Origin: Morella rubra
Lineage: Eukaryota; Streptophyta; Magnoliopsida; Fagales; Myricaceae
Direction: 5' to 3'
Length of the DNA: 64,000 bases
Assembly: GCA_003952965.2 (NCBI GenBank)
Contig: CM025856.1
Span: 6,909,239-6,973,238 of the forward strand
Part shown: positions 1 through 11,699 of the stretch, one piece after another
Layout of the letters: every line of letters begins with the position of its first letter
Position numbering within the stretch: the stretch's first letter is position 1
The notes under the pieces: generated by a model
What the model was told of the DNA's origin: nothing
Seen by the model: only the letters and a program-made list of their open reading frames with translations
The model's database searches: none
Program-made: the position numbers and the translations under genes

Positions 1-106
1 AAAGTATAAATGAACCCAAAGACGAGGGGCGAAACGTATTTCACCCTAATTTTTATCAATGCTAACCCCGTGGAAATAAAAGCAAACATTTTCTAAATCA
101 AACTAC

Positions 107-742
107 CTCGTCTCGGCTCCTTGGCCACGGGATTCGAACCTGATACCGCTCCGGCCTCGGTACGACGCAATCCAACCCCTTCCCTTCCTCCGGACAATGC
201 CGCTCGTACTTCTCTACACTGTCACCCAAATTCAGCCGCCTAATCTCATCCACGTTGTCCAAACACGGTACATAGTCACGCATACTCTGGTCACACACCT
301 CATACTTCTCAACCTTAACACTGCCACCACCGCCAACCTTCTCCTCCTCTGTCGCAGCGGCCCAACGCTTCAACTCGTCATCCGTGATACTGTCATCTAT
401 CTCTCCAACCTCGAAGTCCAGCGTCATTGCTCCCGTCTCGTCTACTATCCCCATCCTGATCAATGTGTCCACCGGCGGCGGCGGCGGAGAAGGCGGAGGA
501 AGAGGAGGCGGAGACGGCGGCAAAGACGTTTCTGTGGCGAGAGACAGCGGAGGAGGATTAGAAGGAGGCGGCGTCGTTCTGGTCAGAGGCGGGAGTGAGG
601 AGAAGATCAGGGAAGGGTAACCGGCAGAGAAACGGTCAAAGAGGAAGAAAAGGGAGAGGGAGAGAAGAGCAAAGGCGGTAATTTTGACGAAAGTCGGGCT
701 CCTAACAGCCTCGCTCAGGTTAGCCATGGCGATGGGTTTCAT
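107..742 (-). CDS. PMT11-like methyltransferase, first coding exon (copy A, partial)
   Basis: First exon (212 codons) of a plant PMT-family putative SAM-dependent methyltransferase, a class of Golgi type II membrane proteins linked to wall polysaccharide methylation. Seen: start MKPIAMANLSEAV, a hydrophobic anchor at about residues 19-37, a proline-rich stem, then the family block with YEVCDQSMRDYVPCLDN and RYQVRIPWPRSRDE. The exon ends at GAG|GTAGTTTG, the same donor as copy B at 21058. Protein is nearly identical to copy B but lacks about eight proline-rich residues. Further exons would lie left of the window; similarity to copy B intron 1 stops near position 49, so whether the gene continues is unknown. 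The assignment to the PMT10/PMT11 branch is from remembered family sequence. Confidence 0.85.
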
Positions 743-814
743 GAGGAGCTAATTGCTTGTTTCTCGTGAAGACGCGGGATAATTGAAACGGACATGGAGA
801 GAAGCATGAGTACT

Positions 815-2051
815 AGGCTGTGTCAACTGTTTCGACTGAATATATTTTCACGCAGAATATTTTCAAAAAATATGTGTCCGTTAGCAGCTGAACAAAAAAA
901 GAGTCAAAGAAGAATTAGAGAAAATAACGTGTATAAGACTGAAAATAACTTACCATGACTATCTTTTTTCTATTATAGTGTACTATTTTTTCTCATATAT
1001 ATGTTATTTACTATTTTTTTCTATTATCCTGACAAAAGAAACTTATTTTACAGGTGATTATTTTTTCTTTATTCTATAGCAACATATATAGGCTATCTAC
1101 TTTTTTTTATCTCAACCAAATACTGTAGGTTTATTTTCAAAGAATTAGTCAAATATTGAAACTTATTTTATTTTCCTGCAAATATTTTCTCATTTTCCTT
1201 TCTTGTTTTGAAAAGAGTTATAGTTTTGGTTTTGATTTTTTATTCCAATTTCAAAATTTAAAATTTAAGGGGTTATATTTTTTATTTTGGTTTTAATTTG
1301 TTATTCATATTTTTAAAATTTAAGATTTAAAAATTTTTTTGTTGTAAGTGATTGTTTGGTGGATTAACATTAGAATGATTTATATTTCATTAAATTAAAT
1401 AATATTATTTTATAGTTATATAATATTCAATATATTTAATTCAAAAAAATAAGTAAAAAATAGCTTCATAAATATAAAAATTATAAAATTAGATAAAATA
1501 TCAAACTAATAAAAAATATTTATAAAAATAAAAAAGACCCAACATAAAAATCGTGCAAATTTTATAAAACAAATAAATTTTACATTACCTTATTTGTTTT
1601 CTTGAAAATTTCATAACATGTTATTTTTTCTTTTTCTTTTTTTTACTAAGAATGTTAATATCTGCTTGCTTTATCCTTTTTCTTTAGCAAGATTGTTAAT
1701 ATTTTCTTCCAAAGAAGCTTTGCCAACTTTAAGTAAGTGAAATATTTAAAAAATCTGAGAAAATTAGAGTTTTTATTCAGTTTTGTAATAAAATATAATT
1801 TTATAGGAGTTAGTGTAAAAGTGAAGAGATATAAGTAAAATTTTATAGGAGTTGGTGAAAATGTGAAAAAAGAAATGATTTGAATGAATTTTTTATATTT
1901 ATTGTAATAAAAAGAGATGATTTGACGGGAGAAAAATATTATTTGAAGTTATTTTATTTGATAAAAATTTTGATTTAGTTGTGTTTGCAGACTAAAATTT
2001 TAAAATATTGAAAAATTTTATGAAAGATCGGTGTTTTGCAAACGCGTCCTT
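815..2051. other. AT-rich insertion upstream of PMT copy A
   Basis: Relative to copy B, unit A keeps a match up to about 805, loses the equivalent of about 21784-21957 (including the GA repeat), and then carries about 1.2 kb of AT-rich DNA before similarity resumes at the 2052 hAT target site. I see no coding potential and no clean terminal repeats. It ends up where the proximal promoter of copy A would be. Confidence 0.5.
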
Positions 2052-2059
2052 ATAGCAAG

Positions 2060-2443
2060 TAGGGGTGTCAGACTGGATTTCTGTTGTACTTAAAATTAAG
2101 AACCGGACCGGACCACTTAAGTGGTCCGGACCGGTTCCTCTTTTTTTTTTTTTCTTTTTTCATTTTTAGCTCACATCTTAAGATAAAAAAAATTAGTTGC
2201 AAATATCTTAAAAAAACTTAAGTACCATAAGTCAAAATAAAAAAATTATAAAAGTGTAAAAAAGTGTTATGTTTGTAAAAAAAAAAAAAATATTTATGAA
2301 TTATATTAAGAAATTCGATCCGGTTCAGTTCGAACCTGATATAATCAATTTTACAAATTTGGTCCGAACCGGACTGAATTTGGACTACTAAAATCACAAA
2401 TTCAGTCCAATTTTATGGTCCGGTTCGATTTTGTGCAGCTCTA
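2060..2443. mobile_element. hAT-type MITE with 8-bp target duplication
   Basis: The element runs from TAGGGGTGTCA to TGCAGCTCTA, imperfect short hAT-like termini, and is flanked by direct repeats ATAGCAAG at 2052-2059 and 2444-2451. An 8-bp duplication is the hAT signature. The interior holds inverted GGTCCGG/CCGGACC blocks and no ORF. The paralogous site in unit B (about 21990-21999) has a single ATAGCAAG and no insert, which confirms the boundaries. Confidence 0.85.
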
Positions 2444-2451
2444 ATAGCAAG

Positions 2452-4565
2452 TGCCGATTTTGGAGAAAAAAAAAAAAAATAGTGCCGATTTTGGAAACTT
2501 CTGCTAGCGTTAGTGAGGTGTCTGCACTGGACGGACCCAAACGGGACGGGAAATCAGAGGCGGAACCAACGCCGGCTGGCCACAACAATTAGTTCTTTTT
2601 TTTTTTTTTAATATAGAAACTATTATATATATGTATGGAAATTTTTAATTTTGTCTCTGTCATATCATTCGTACTGTATATATCTTCTCTCTCCCCCGGC
2701 CTCTTTTCAATTCGCATTCTACTCTCCTCGTCTTTCACTTTTACGTATGGTCTCCAGTATTTTGAAATCCTTTTTCTGATCATTTCCATACAAAAAATGG
2801 AACCCTTAAAAGAATCATACAGACATATAATAGTAACAAGTGTATATTCTTGCCTTATTAGGATCTTAAACAAGAAAAAAAATAACACTTTACCACTAAT
2901 AATGTTGTTATTAAGAAGCTCAAATGTAAAAAAAGACAAGAAAAAAAGTATTTTTTGTCACTCAAGATTTACACTCTATTAAACAAATTGCCTCTCAAAC
3001 TATAATTCTCGATAATTTTCCTCCTCAAATTACTATTTTTTAACATGTTACCTCCAAATTAAAATCTAAACTATTAAAATAAATTAGAAAACATACATGT
3101 GCTAGAATATGGTCGGAGCTTATTATAAAAAGCAAGATACCCTTCAACAAAGTCAAGATGAGATGATAGTGGAGCAGTCGAACAAGGGATAGAGAGAAAA
3201 TTTTGAAAGTACTGAGAACAAAACCATTTTGCAATGTTTTCAGAAGATACAGACATATAGGATCCAATTGTTATATCTCAGTTTCTACAAATAGTACATA
3301 CTTGAATTTTAATATTTTTAATGCGTTTAGTCAATATTTTTCGATATTTTAATTCTAAGACACTTTTTGTATTATATAGGAAAAAAAATTTTGCGTAATT
3401 TTGCCTTAAAAGTTCACCCCCTTACAATTCTTATGTCTTCACTAAGACCAAAAATAAAATAGAAAATGAAAAATTAAGACAAAAAATAAAACAGAAAATG
3501 AAAAAAATGAACTTCATGTTTTATTTAGGCTTAATAAGTCCCACTAGTTCAAAGGACATTGTCCAATCTCAAATTGGTCTTTAGGTTAAGTTTCATTTTA
3601 AACTCATAAGTTAGTCATTTAGTCAATTCCAATGACTGTATAAATGAAAAAAATTCTCACCTGACTAACTGATACACATGTTAACCAATTACGAGTCTTT
3701 TAATTTTCAATTACTCAACATACTATATATGACTATCCTCTTTAATTTTAATTCTATCTTATATTTTCAACGTTTAATAGTCACTCTTGAACATTTTGAG
3801 CTAATCTAATCTAACATAAAGAATGTCAGATGAAATTAAAATTAATGATCAATTATATTTAAAGTGATTTGAAAATTAATGGGAACATGTGGTTATTGAC
3901 AAATAGTTAATATGGATTAATCTAAGATGAAACTTATTCTACGGACTAATTTGAAATTAGGCAATATTTCAAGGATTAATGGACTAATTAAAGCTTTTTT
4001 TATAAATTTTTTTTTATCTATATTAAACCAATTTCTTTTTGATGGCGGATTCTTTTCTTGGACATGGATTTTCCTTTTCTCTTGTACGTGGGCCTTCATT
4101 TATCAATAGAGAGTTAACTGGGCCTGCACGTTATTAAATTGGTAGAGAGAAATTGGGTTAAGGAAATAGGGCATAGCTCAAGAGACTGTCAAGGTTTATG
4201 ACATTCAAAGCCCACTACCGATCAACCAACTTGCTACCGACAAAGCAACCCATCACCACTAAAGTAGTTGCCGGCTTGCTGCAAAATAATCTTTACCAAC
4301 AAAGGATTTTATAGGTAAAGTTCACAGGCCCTTTTAAACAGAAACTTGTCTTTAGGAACAAAATATTCGGTCCCCAATCCCCATAAGGATTGTCCCTTAC
4401 CAAACTTTTTCGAGCATTATTTATACTAATTATCATTCTAATCGTTTAATATCTAATGCGTTTGCTAATACTAGAAACTAAGAAAATAACATACAGAATT
4501 GTTGAATTTCATAGAGATATATAATAATTATGTGGGAAGAGCAAATGTCTAAAATAGAAATACTA
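2452..4565. other. Intergenic, AT-rich, no gene seen
   Basis: A short GC-rich patch (2500-2590) is followed by AT-rich sequence. From about 3620 to 4560 it resembles unit B (22035-22550 and 23471-24170). Short ORFs such as 2635-2982 and 3927-4109 have no recognisable domain and face antisense ORFs of similar size, so I do not call them. Confidence 0.5.
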
Positions 4566-4589
4566 GCAAATTTTATTAATGGATTTTAA

Positions 4590-5065
4590 AAGCGAAACTC
4601 CTCAAACTTTGAGAAAATTTTATTTTGTACTCTCTAATTATCATACATTTTGTAACTTACATCCTAAACTACAAGGATTAACAAACTGTGCGCACTCCAC
4701 GCTACCAATTGCTTTACACTATGTATTCCATGTTAAAATTTCAGAATGTATAGCAATGACAGTTTAATGCAATATATGGTGGGATTCGGCTCCTAAAATT
4801 TTGGAGGTTTAAAAATTTTGGTGTATGACAATTGGTGAAAAATTGAAAAAAGAAATGATTTAAGTATATTTTTTATATTTATTTTGATAAAAGAGATAAT
4901 TTGATAGAGAGAGATTATTGCAAGGTTATTTTATTATGCCAAATTTTGGAATGGCCTTCTAAAATGTTTAGTTTCTCCAAACTACCATTTTGACAGTTTA
5001 TAGTGTAATTGTACAATGTTTAGAGCGTGCAAAATAGTTTCTCCCTCAAACTTTTGAAAGAAATG
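4590..5065. repeat. Foldback element with nested MITE
   Basis: About 80 bases at 4590-4675 resemble the reverse complement of 4985-5065: both contain an ACTCCTCAAACTTT-like end, a TTTTGTA tract and a CTAAACTA tract. This suggests a long-inverted-repeat, Mutator-like MITE. Within it, about 4780-4985 is absent from the unit B paralog (24360-24400) and appears to be a second, later insertion. No target duplication was resolved. Confidence 0.45.
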
Positions 5066-5774
5066 TCAAACCTATGATATAATTAAGGCATGAACAAAGT
5101 TTTAATTTCAAACCAGTGTTGCTGACATCTCTAGGGAAAATAACTTATTTTACGAACCTGTCATATAATTATATTGTATGCTTATCCATTTTAATAAGTT
5201 TTCTTCATCGACCAAGTCAATTAATTTAATTTGGACCGCGGAGGATTAATGACAGAGATAATTGGCATCAAAGGGACAGCTAGCTAGAGATCGATTTGGA
5301 TTTAATTAGTCAATGAAGGGGAATTTCGCAGCAAATACACATACTTTTGAACCAAACCTTAACAGTCGAGTCGTCGACCAACCTATCAAGATCTTAGTTC
5401 TTAACGACTTTTACCTGTCATTGCCACCCCAGGCGGCCAACTGTTTTCTGCCTCTAGAATTAAGAACGTTCAACAACTTCTAACGTTACGTCCAGGGCAA
5501 AAAATATGTGCCATATATAGATGATTCAAATGCATGAATGTGCAGGAAACTGAAGGGCTTTCTGAATCTGTGAAGACTTGGTAAGCCATGAAGAATACGT
5601 GCAAATCCCTGTGAGTTTCCTGAAATCTCCTTATCAATCTTTTTCTGAAAAAAAAAAAGACCCTTCGTCTTTTTGTTTGCCCCTTGATCATTAAGACATA
5701 ACTTTTAAGTTTTAGGTAACAACTTCTCTCAAGTACGTGTATAAAAATTCATGAGATGGAACTTAATTATATTA

Positions 5775-6689
5775 AGTGATAAGGAAGAATCCTCTTCTGA
5801 TTCTTCCTTTGATTTTTGTTATTAAGTTATTTAGAATTTTACCCGTATTGTTCCTTTCCTTATCTATAGGATCACAACTTATCACAACATATTTCTTCTG
5901 TTAGTTTATTTCCTTGTATATAGGATTCTTTTTTTTTTTTTTTTTTTTTAAGTTTGTCTATATAATTCAAATTCTTCACAACTTATCACAATGTATTTCT
6001 TCTGTTAGTTTATTTCCTTGTATATAGGATTCTCTTTCTTTATAAACGTTGTCTATATAATTCAAATTCTTCACCTCAATAATTATATGTTGAAGATTCC
6101 ACCATATTCTACGTTTATTCAAACTTCTTTATGGTATCAGATCCTGCAGGTTGAAATTTTTTTTTTTCACCGATCAAATGGCTGTGAATACGTCCTCATT
6201 GTCGTCTCTGCCGCTGAACTCAATGGTGCACATGCTCACCATCAAACTGAGCTCCAACAATTACTTGTTTTGGAGGGTATCACCAAACCTCAGTTCCTTC
6301 TTTTTCGCAGCAAGCTTCGCGTTCCGACCCTGAAGTGTGACTTTCCTTGATTGATGAATTGCCCGTTCCAAAAGCTACGCGATCAATTAGTTATTCATCG
6401 AAGGTCGGGAAATAAACCCTTCTCCCACGCTCAACTTGAAGGGGGTGATAAGAAAGAATCATCTTCTGATTCTTTCCTTGATTTTAGATGATTTGTTATT
6501 TAGAATTTTACCTGTATTATTCCTTTCCTTATCTATATGATCACAACATATTTCTTCTGTTAGTTTATTTTCTTGTATATAGGATTCTCTTTCTTTGTAA
6601 AAGTTATCTATATAATTTAAATTCTTTACCTTAATAATTATTGAGGATTCCAGCCATATTCTGCGTGCGGTTTATTCAAACCTCTTTTA
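5775..6689 (+). mobile_element. Internally deleted Copia LTR retrotransposon
   Basis: Two diverged LTR-like copies begin TGATAAG at 5777 and 6446. The 5' LTR is followed at about 6131 by TGGTATCAGA, the usual primer-binding site complementary to initiator tRNA-Met in plant Copia elements. A gag-like start follows at 6178, with residues matching the Copia pattern IKLSSNNYLFW, then degenerates. GGGGG just before 6446 is a polypurine tract. The 5' LTR holds an internal repeat of about 110 bases. Units B and C have an uninterrupted TTATATTATGTG at this site (about 26560 and 29660); TATTA flanks both ends here. Confidence 0.75.
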
Positions 6690-8072
6690 TTATGTGTAAG
6701 GTCATATATATCTAGATGGTAACCGTGATTCACGTGAAACATCTCGGATGCACGGGCCGTGACTTGTGAGGTTTGATAAAACTACACGAATCAGGATGAA
6801 ACGAAGTTGAATTTACGGGCATGAAACCAGTGGGCATCTTATCTATAGACTATATACAATACCATCATTTTCCGAGTCATGAGATCAAACCAATGGGCAT
6901 GAAATTATGGCCATTTCTCTATCCTAGATACTAATTACCATGCCTTTTCCATCCTGAATGTGAAAAATTAAAATATAAGAGAAAATAATTTAGATTAAGA
7001 GAGAGAAAAAAGAGAAAAGAGAAACATAAGATTTAAGTAGTTCAGTTACATCCATATACTATAAAAAAGGCCCAACTCATGACTCACTTGTATACTCATT
7101 GATGTAAGGATGAAATTACAAGGGAAACTTTATTTATAACCCTTAGATTATAGGAGTCCACGTTGCTTTAGCTCAAATATTAAGGCAATACAATTGACTC
7201 ATTTCTTTAAGACCTGATTACTAAAGTAGAGCAAAAATAGGCCATATGATACAAGTCTTGACGGTCAAATCTTAACCGAGGATGCATACAACGATTTTTT
7301 GGTGGTTTGAAGGTGTAATATATATTTCCAAATTGATACTTAAACTGTATTACAAATGTATGATAGTCTATGAGTAAAACGTGTATATCTTCCTAGATAA
7401 CTTTTTTTTTTTTCTCCATTTGATGTATACATGACTGCCAAATAATTAATGGGCGTGCGTACCAAAATTAAAGTGAAGATATGTCGTGGGCAATTGCTCT
7501 ATGATTTTGGTTGTCAGTAGAAACTCCTTTTTACGTCAATGCCATGCTTCCTCGTGCAAAAAACGAGAAAACCGGGAAAATCGCTGTTACTTCGAATGCA
7601 GAGAGCCTTTCCCTCGTGCTTTAGAAGGACAAAGAGCTTAATCATGTGATTTGAAAAGTCAACGAACATATAGACGTTTCTTATTAGAATTTAGAGAACC
7701 AATTTTTTGAATCAGAAAAGGAAAAACTTGTACCCCACGTAAGTTTTAAGAACAAACTCCTCGCGGAAGCTTATGCATATTTATAGTAGAAATATATTTC
7801 TTATATGCTAGAATATTAGAACATTACTTGAGAAATTCTTAAGTTCTTATTTCTGCTGCATATATTGACTTTTCCTTTATCGGGACAAATGGTTCTCGAA
7901 AATTAAAGAAAAGTCTCACAATCGACAATTCGATCGATCCAATAATAGGAATAGTATTAAACTTCTCATGAGAAGACAATTTGGATTTTTATATATACGA
8001 TAGACATGCATGCTCCAAATCATGATTCATGCAGTAAAACAAGGTTGACGATGATTCTGCCAAATGAACAAA
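6690..8072. other. 3' flank of CML copy A, shared with units B and C
   Basis: Non-coding sequence that aligns along its length with 26570-27937 and 29690-30955, the corresponding flanks of the other CML copies, with scattered small indels. I see no gene in it. Confidence 0.6.
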
Positions 8073-8537
8073 TCAAGCAATAGCAAGAAACATCATGTTC
8101 TTGAATTCCTCGAAATCAAGTTGGCCATCCAAGTTGGTGTCATAAACATGAATCATAGTCCTACAGTCTCGGCCGCTGTTCTCATCCCACAGCCCCAGGC
8201 TCGACAGTACATGTTGAAGCTCCTCGCAAGAAATGAAGCCGTCACCATTCAAATCGAACACTTTGAACGCCTTAACAAGGTCGCTGTCGTGATCCTCCTC
8301 CTCCGCCGGTACCTCGCTGCTGCTGTTCTTTTGCTTTGATATGGAATCGTAAAAGAACGAGAACTCGTTAAAGTCGAGGCTGGCTTTTCCCACTAGAGGT
8401 TCGATCTCGTCTAGGGTGAATTTGACGCCTATTTTGTCGAGAAGCCAGTTGAGCTCCTCAAGGCTCACGAGCCCATCTCCATTCTTGTCAAGCTCCCCGA
8501 AAATATGGTGCAAATCGTTGGCGCTGAGGGGAGACAT
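8073..8537 (-). CDS. Calmodulin-like protein, CML43/44 type (copy A)
   Basis: Single-exon 154-residue calcium sensor. The start chosen is the methionine of MSPLSANDL, matching where this family usually begins; an upstream in-frame ATG at 8573 would add 12 unrelated residues. Three canonical EF-hand loops are visible: DKNGDGLVSLEE near the N-terminus, DLNGDGFISCEE in the middle and DTNLDGQLDFEE near the C-terminus. The second hand (LDFNEFSFFYD) lacks a normal loop, as known for this branch. An acidic linker (AEEEDHDSD) joins the lobes. It likely binds calcium and relays it to target proteins. Copies lie at 27938-28486 and 30956-31420. Intact, so probably functional. Confidence 0.9.
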   Translation of the reverse strand: MSPLSANDLHHIFGELDKNGDGLVSLEELNWLLDKIGVKFTLDEIEPLVGKASLDFNEFSFFYDSISKQKNSSSEVPAEEEDHDSDLVKAFKVFDLNGDGFISCEELQHVLSSLGLWDENSGRDCRTMIHVYDTNLDGQLDFEEFKNMMFLAIA

Positions 8538-8656
8538 AAAGGTAAAGTACGGCGGCCTCCAGAAACAACACAAATATCCGAATGATCAGAAATATTTGTG
8601 GTATGTGATTGTCTGAACACATATCAATGTGATGCATTCTAAGCCAGATGGATATC

Positions 8657-8665
8657 TATATATAT
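8657..8665 (-). promoter_or_regulatory. Putative TATA box of CML copy A
   Basis: TATATATA on the minus strand about 120 bases upstream of the copy A start codon. In copies B (about 28520) and C (about 31540) the aligned sequence reads CTTACATATAGA, so the run of alternating TA is lost. Function is inferred from position and sequence only. Confidence 0.4.
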
Positions 8666-10500
8666 GGACTAAACAGATGGACGTCGTCCCTCTCAAGTTA
8701 AACTTACGCACAGAATGGTACATGCATCTTGAAATAAACATAGTTATATTTCGGTCCTGCAGGCTTGTAAAAGAAGTTACCAAGAAACTTCGTGGGAAGA
8801 GTCCTGAAAAAAAAAAACTCTCAGATAGCCGCGTGCTGCAGGCTCCATTTAAAATTCGATATAGAATTTTCCATCCTATAAAATGTTATTTCCCAACTAG
8901 TTTTTTCTGAATTGAATAGTACCATCAATAGGGGTATAAATAGGATTAAATATACTTTGTAACTCTGTCTTTGAAGGTGTTGACACATTGTACCCGATGT
9001 ATTATTTTTAAAATATTGAGTCTCTTATATTTTCTCCTCCTACAGTTTGTAATTCGATGTAAAATCTGACGTTAAAATACATGATATTCGTCACTAGTGT
9101 TTTTTCTCCATGTCAGTTTACTAATTGCCCCTGAAGCTCATCAAAATCAAATTGTGACGAAAATGCCCTTTCTGAGACTATCACGTGTTTTACCTCAACC
9201 ATAAACGACCTACTCTCCACCGCAAAACTCTTGGTTGGTTTTCTTATGAGTGATATGTATATTGCTAGAAAAGAAACAGATTTGGCTATTTTGAATCATC
9301 AGAATGTTGGATTCAATAAACAAACAGGCACATTCTAGATATCCTGACAACTTTGCCATTTGTTTTTGGCCTACAGATTCATACCCAAGGATTATAGCAA
9401 ACCACCTCTAATAATAGCCACAATTCCCAATCCCACAGCCCATAGAGAGAGAGAGAGAGACAGAGTTGCAAAATTTGCGCTCAAATAGAATTCCCTTGTT
9501 GAGACAACTGAAAGCCCAAAATCTAAGAGAACCTCTTCCAATACAAGACACAAATATATGATGATCACACACTAGTTTCTCATGATTCATAATAGCAACT
9601 CTAGGACACGCGGACCTTAGCTCTCACAGTAAACTTACTAAACATTTGCTAAAACCACATCACGCGCGCAACTGTGCCACACTCACTCACTGGGATCATT
9701 TGATACCAACCCTTACATGCAATGGAGTCTCAAGGCTTTCCATTATAAGACACAGGTGTCAGTTGATGAACCAACTAGAACTTCTCTGGAGCTCTCTTCA
9801 TGACAGCAGGCAGATTTTCACTTTCTAAATTTTAACACAATAAAAAATTATAATATAATATCTCTCTCTCCATTACATCATTACTTTTCAGCATAATAAA
9901 TATTAAAAACCATCTTTCTTTTCACTTTTTCATCAAATCTAATACCCTAAAATTTTAACTTCCTTAAAATTTTAACAATCAAATACACCATTCCCTGTGG
10001 GTCTGTGGAAGTTTATTTTGGAGAAAAATGTGGGAGTGGAGAGATTTGTCTAGAGAGGGAGAGTTATGGACTAAAAAAAAGTGGTGAAAGGACGAACTTG
10101 GATTAAAATCGACAGAGAGAGTGATCGCTCCCAATCAGCTTTGCATCTCTGATTATGTGAAAACAGATCACATGTTCGAACTAGCTACTATAACTTCAAA
10201 GATTAAACTAAAATGAGTAACTCTCCAATGCCATGATGAAATAATTCACCAGAAATATTAATAAGAAAATAATCCCCACTGAAAGTCTCCATTTTTCACA
10301 TTGATCATTGCTGTTTTGGATTATTCCTAGAGAGATAAACCTATTTCGTGTCACTTGTTCGTATAGTTTCCGCGCTGATTGTTCCTCCAATCCAAAACTG
10401 TTTTATCATGTCTCACACCACATTTTCATGCAACAACAAAAATCCTAAACCTTGAAACTCATCCCCACAGTGGTATTAGAAAACAAATATATCAAACCCA
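8666..10500. other. Intergenic, no confident gene
   Basis: Unit A similarity to unit B ends near 8950. Beyond it the sequence is unique, with a short GA repeat at about 9446-9462 and AT-rich tracts at 9830-9990. Short ORFs at 9408-9590, 9646-9828 and 10208-10390 show no recognisable domain. Confidence 0.4.
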
Positions 10501-10557
10501 TCATGCAATTGTAGTGGACATGGGCGATATAAAGAGAAGCACAACCTGTTCTGCTAA

Positions 10558-11690
10558 TTGGCTTGCAGCCTCCAGAAAAACTCTACCGTCTTCCTGAGCT
10601 TTGCTATCTGATCTCGATTTCACATGCTTGCGCCTCTTGTAAGTTCGAAAACCCTCACTTCCACTAGAGCAACTGATGAGGAAAGGAAAGGAGACAGAGA
10701 AAGAGAATTTGGAGAACAAAACTCACAACGAGAGAAGGAGGATAAGAGAGCAAAGCTCTAATAAATTCTGATTTCAAAAAGTGAATGTATTTTCTGAATT
10801 CCTCCCTCTACATCACCCACCGCATATTTATACTACTCCTTACATTAATTGTCCTACATACTTCAAAGAGTCACATTAATTGCATTGCATTATATCTTTC
10901 CGAGAGTCATGCTATAACTTTCCAAGAGTTCAAACATAACTTACTAGTCAAAGCTCAACTTACTAGAAGTCTGGGTAAAAGGAAAACATTAAAATGCTTT
11001 TGAAATATTAAAAACTTTTGATTTCTCAAAGTTCAACTTTCCAATACTTTGAATATCCAAAAGCTCAATTTTCAAAGCTCAATTCTCTGTGCATTAGTTG
11101 TCACATTCATTGGCGCTCCATCAGCAACACTATCATTCCGAATTCCATTTACAAATCCCTTATTCCCTGCTTCATTTTTTAAGCCCGTGCATTCTGTACC
11201 ATTGCCATTGCAGGTTCCCTCTTCATCACCCATGTTAAACTCACGCCGGCGAGGGGGTGGAATTAGGTTTCCAAGTCACACCTACATTCCAAGATTTGGA
11301 AACTGTCTGAGTTAGTACAATACCCACTGCACCAAACCATCAAGAACAGACAAAATCAGCACAAACACATACGCCTAACTCCTCTAAGTGAAATAATTAG
11401 TTCCCTAGGCTCAGCAATATTGAAATTTCCAAAATTTATTATTATTACTTTTTTTTTTTGTCTTTTCCTGCCACATTTTTCTCAGCAGTCATACAGAGCA
11501 ATATGAAAACAGAAAACGGAGAGAACAATTTACGGATAACAAAGAGAGTAACGCTGAGAAAGAGTTGACAGCGAGAGAGAAACCCGTACCTAAGTGAAAA
11601 TTTCGGACTTTGGAGCCTTAAACAGAGATATCGGAACCCTAAAATCAAAGAAGTAGAAGCGTTGGGACTTCGCACTGATCCTTCCAGCGG
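10558..11690 (-). CDS. Unidentified gene, N-terminal exons (fragment)
   Basis: Three pieces suggest a minus-strand gene start. A CT-rich leader at about 11590-11690 ends at a possible donor (TTAG|GTACGG). An ATG at 11233 opens a 53-codon stretch beginning MGDEEGTCNGNG. A segment at about 10558-10675 begins after TTGCTCTAG, encodes SEGFRTYKRRKHVKS and EAASQLAEQ, and ends at a CAG|GTTGTG donor. The combination faintly recalls the N-terminus of EHD3-like PHD-finger proteins, but that is from memory and weak. I could not connect the reading frames of the two coding pieces, and no downstream exons with a PHD finger appear to the left, so this may be a truncated gene. Confidence 0.3.
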
Positions 11691-11699
11691 CCTAATCCA

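Noticed and set aside
197-620. Arg-rich and Gly-rich plus-strand ORFs opposite PMT exon 1
   Set aside because: They are antisense readings of the GC-rich proline-encoding exon; the same shadows recur at 21148-21573 opposite copy B.
8064-8339. Plus-strand ORF overlapping CML copy A (also at 27929 and 30878)
   Set aside because: Exact antisense of conserved EF-hand coding sequence; conserved only because the sense gene is.
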